Of a DNA stretch of 39,731 nt, positions 38,431-39,731 are shown one piece after another. How positions within the stretch are numbered: the first letter of the stretch is position 1; the number at the start of each line of letters is the position of its first letter. Source of the stretch: Natrinema pallidum DSM 3751 (GTDB lineage: Archaea; Halobacteriota; Halobacteria; Halobacteriales; Natrialbaceae); the NCBI RefSeq assembly GCF_000337615.1, contig NZ_AOII01000041.1, positions 72,858-112,588 of the forward strand, written 5' to 3'. The notes under the pieces were generated by a model. It did no database searches, was not told the DNA's origin, and saw only the letters and a list, made by a program, of their open reading frames with translations. A program made the translations under genes and the position numbers.

Positions 38431-38608
38431 GTGTCAGATGCATCGGCCGGCGTGGGCCAACAGCGCGTCGATTGTCGCTCGATCGACTCTCGCTTTCGGC
38501 AGGGCAACCACGAGGGACATACGCGGAGTACCACATCGATGGGGAAAGCGGCTGGGCTTTCACCGATCGCGCGAGCACCGAGGGGTTCGTCGTCCGGGAG
38601 TGATGGTA

Positions 38609-39109
38609 TTACCGTACATGGTTCCGTGCTGTCGGGAGCCACGATCGACCGATTCCCGCCAGTAGCGCGTCACCGTCGGAGTCCCTGAGGGCGACCGCAG
38701 TGAACTCGTGAGGAACCAAGTCACCGTCGGCCGTTCGGAGGGCGGCGTCGACTCGAGTGCTCCCGGTCTCGATCGCCGCCTGGATCGATCCCCTGTCCGG
38801 TCCCTCGTAGAAATCAAGCGCGTGCATCGACTCGATCCGTTCGTTCGAATAGCCCGCTCTCTCGGGCAGCCGCTCGTTCCAGTCCTGACGGTTCCCCTCC
38901 GCATCGAGGACGTAGAACACATCGTCGATTGCGTCCGCCAGGGCACCGAGTTCGTCGTCGCGATCGCTCGAGAAGTCGACGGCGTCCGCGCCGGCTTCGA
39001 ATCGCTCGATTTTCGCCGTCAACCGCGCGATCGCGCCCCCCGTGTCGCTGGGGTTGACGAGAGCGAGGAGTTTGACCGTCGGGACTGCGTCCAGTAGCGG
39101 CCGGGCCAC
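38609..39109 (-). pseudogene. HAMP-PAS fragment, truncated sensor protein
   Basis: A 166-residue frame from GTG 39109. The first part resembles a HAMP linker (IARLTAKIERFEAG then DRDDELGALADAIDD), followed by a PAS domain with VFYVLDAEGNRQDWNERLPERAGYS. It ends abruptly after LLAGIGR with a short unrelated tail (SWLPTARNHVR), where relatives continue GIGRDIT and a kinase or second PAS. There is no transmembrane part at the front and no output domain behind. I read this as a broken sensor kinase or transducer; a short regulatory PAS protein is the alternative. Confidence 0.55.
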
Positions 39110-39275
39110 GATGGACCGAATCGACTATGCGAGTTCAGTAGTCGCTGACCGGCTATTACTGAGCGGGTCGGTGCCGCACAAACTCTTGCTAGCTGAGCAT
39201 TCATCCCGATCGACTCGGATGCAGGGTGGTAACTGCTCCCTCGAGTCGGAGACGCTACGGACCGAGTCGCCAGCG

Positions 39276-39527
39276 TTACCCGCCCTTGATCAGCCGCAAC
39301 ACCGTTACGTGGTCGCTTTCGACGGGCTGATCCTCCGGGACCGGACGCCCGTCGACGAGGACGCTCACCTCGTGGGGACTCAACTCGACCTCGCGGAGCA
39401 GGTCCGCGTACGTCGGCGTGGCGTCGGTGGGATCGCCGGTCGCCTCCCCGTCAGCCGCGACCCCCGCCACCGCCTCGAGTTCGAGTTCGTAGGTGTCCTC
39501 GCCCTTGACATCGACGGTGACGTGCAT
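39276..39527 (-). CDS. samp2: SAMP2-type ubiquitin-like modifier and sulfur carrier
   Basis: Small archaeal modifier protein of the beta-grasp family. By analogy with Haloferax SAMP2, it is joined to lysines of target proteins and carries sulfur for tRNA thiolation after activation by UbaA. The 83-residue protein ends in a diglycine (VTVLRLIKGG), and ADLLREVELSPHEVSVLVDGRPVPEDQPVE matches SAMP2 closely (quoted as separate parts: ELSPHEVSVLVDGRPVPEDQ). It is longer than Haloferax SAMP2 (66 residues) because of an acidic insert (AADGEATGDPTDATP). ATG 39527 starts MHVTVDVKGEDTYELE; the longer frame upstream is not supported. No TATA is visible; it probably shares a transcript with the gene ending 56 bp upstream. 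Confidence 0.85.
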   Translation of the reverse strand: MHVTVDVKGEDTYELELEAVAGVAADGEATGDPTDATPTYADLLREVELSPHEVSVLVDGRPVPEDQPVESDHVTVLRLIKGG

Positions 39528-39583
39528 ACGCCCCGTTACGCCGCGGCGGCCTTGAGCGCGTCGCTCGAGGCTCGGCTCGTCGC

Positions 39584-39712
39584 TCACTCCGCCGCCGGCT
39601 CGTCCGATCCGGCTCGCCGCTCTCGACCGCGCTTCCGGCCGGCGCGCCAGTGGCCGTAGAGGGCGCGGACGAGCGCGCCGAGTCCCAGCAGGAGGACGAG
39701 CAGGTTGATCAC
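39584..39712 (-). CDS. Small membrane protein, 5' end at contig edge
   Basis: The last 42 codons of a frame that enters from the contig edge. A hydrophobic segment (NLLVLLLGLGALVRALYG) is followed by a strongly basic stretch (RAGRKRGRERRAG) and an acidic end. A GTG at 39710-39712 directly abuts the adapter and could be the start, but truncation is more likely. It is upstream of and co-directional with samp2 and may be in its operon. No family recognised. Confidence 0.45.
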   Translation of the reverse strand: MINLLVLLLGLGALVRALYGHWRAGRKRGRERRAGSDEPAAE

Positions 39713-39731
39713 CTGTCTCTTATACACATCT
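39713..39731. other. Nextera/Tn5 mosaic-end adapter (right contig end)
   Basis: CTGTCTCTTATACACATCT is the exact reverse complement of the mosaic end at 4-22. It is library sequence, so the genomic part ends at 39712. Confidence 0.97.

Noticed and set aside
1-39731. Terminal inverted repeats suggesting a linear plasmid, virus or transposon
   Set aside because: The repeats are exactly the 19-bp commercial mosaic end; no transposase, capsid or integrase gene is present.

Overview
The window is a high-GC archaeal contig, most likely from a haloarchaeon of the Natrialba/Natrinema/Haloterrigena type (class level firm, genus a guess). The evidence is very acidic proteins, strong G/C third-position bias, frequent CTCGAG, TATA boxes about 25-30 bp upstream of start codons with little or no leader, and marker genes: Orc1/Cdc6, the PolD small subunit DP1, an Era-like OapA GTPase, a SAMP2 ubiquitin-like modifier and a haloarchaeal signal peptidase. 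Both ends are Tn5/Nextera mosaic-end adapter (4-22 and 39713-39731), so only 23-39712 is genomic and the genes at both ends are cut.

Layout. 23-8.8 kb: a cut membrane-protein tail, rpiA, an ABC-2 exporter pair, a small membrane protein preceded by a tiny overlapping ORF, a MacB/LolD-like ATPase-permease pair, and a short accessory stretch with small membrane proteins and a large orphan permease-like protein. 8.8-17 kb: a gene remnant, an AI-2E family permease, a complete thiamine ABC importer (binding protein, fused permease, ATPase), and an SLC13/TrkA-C transporter. 17-24.4 kb: a small membrane protein overlapping the FAD synthase gene ribL, an XPD/Rad3-type Fe-S helicase, an Hsp20-like protein, a DUF1684 protein, a SAM methyltransferase, a perfect DtxR-type iron operator followed by a strong hairpin, and two haloarchaeal conserved genes, one coupled to a 29-codon gene.

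24.4-33.1 kb is the replication centre. The oapA-oapB-oapC operon runs left from an origin of about 1 kb, and orc1/cdc6 runs right from it, followed by two tandem archaeal-type signal peptidase genes and polB (DP1). The origin has outward-facing inverted origin recognition boxes (ORBs), a relatively AT-rich core and nine CTAG sites in 190 bp. Close ORB matches also occur outside the origin: one inside the linker-coding part of orc1, one just after orc1, and an inverted pair inside the linker-coding part of polB. That ORB constellation is the most interesting signal here.

33.1-39.7 kb holds a GNAT-like gene with a dyad around its promoter, aspartate kinase, an acidic protein of unknown function, tryptophanase, a small membrane protein, a second GNAT, a HAMP-PAS fragment that looks like a broken sensor, and SAMP2 behind a cut small membrane gene.

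I saw no rRNA, tRNA, CRISPR array or insertion sequence.
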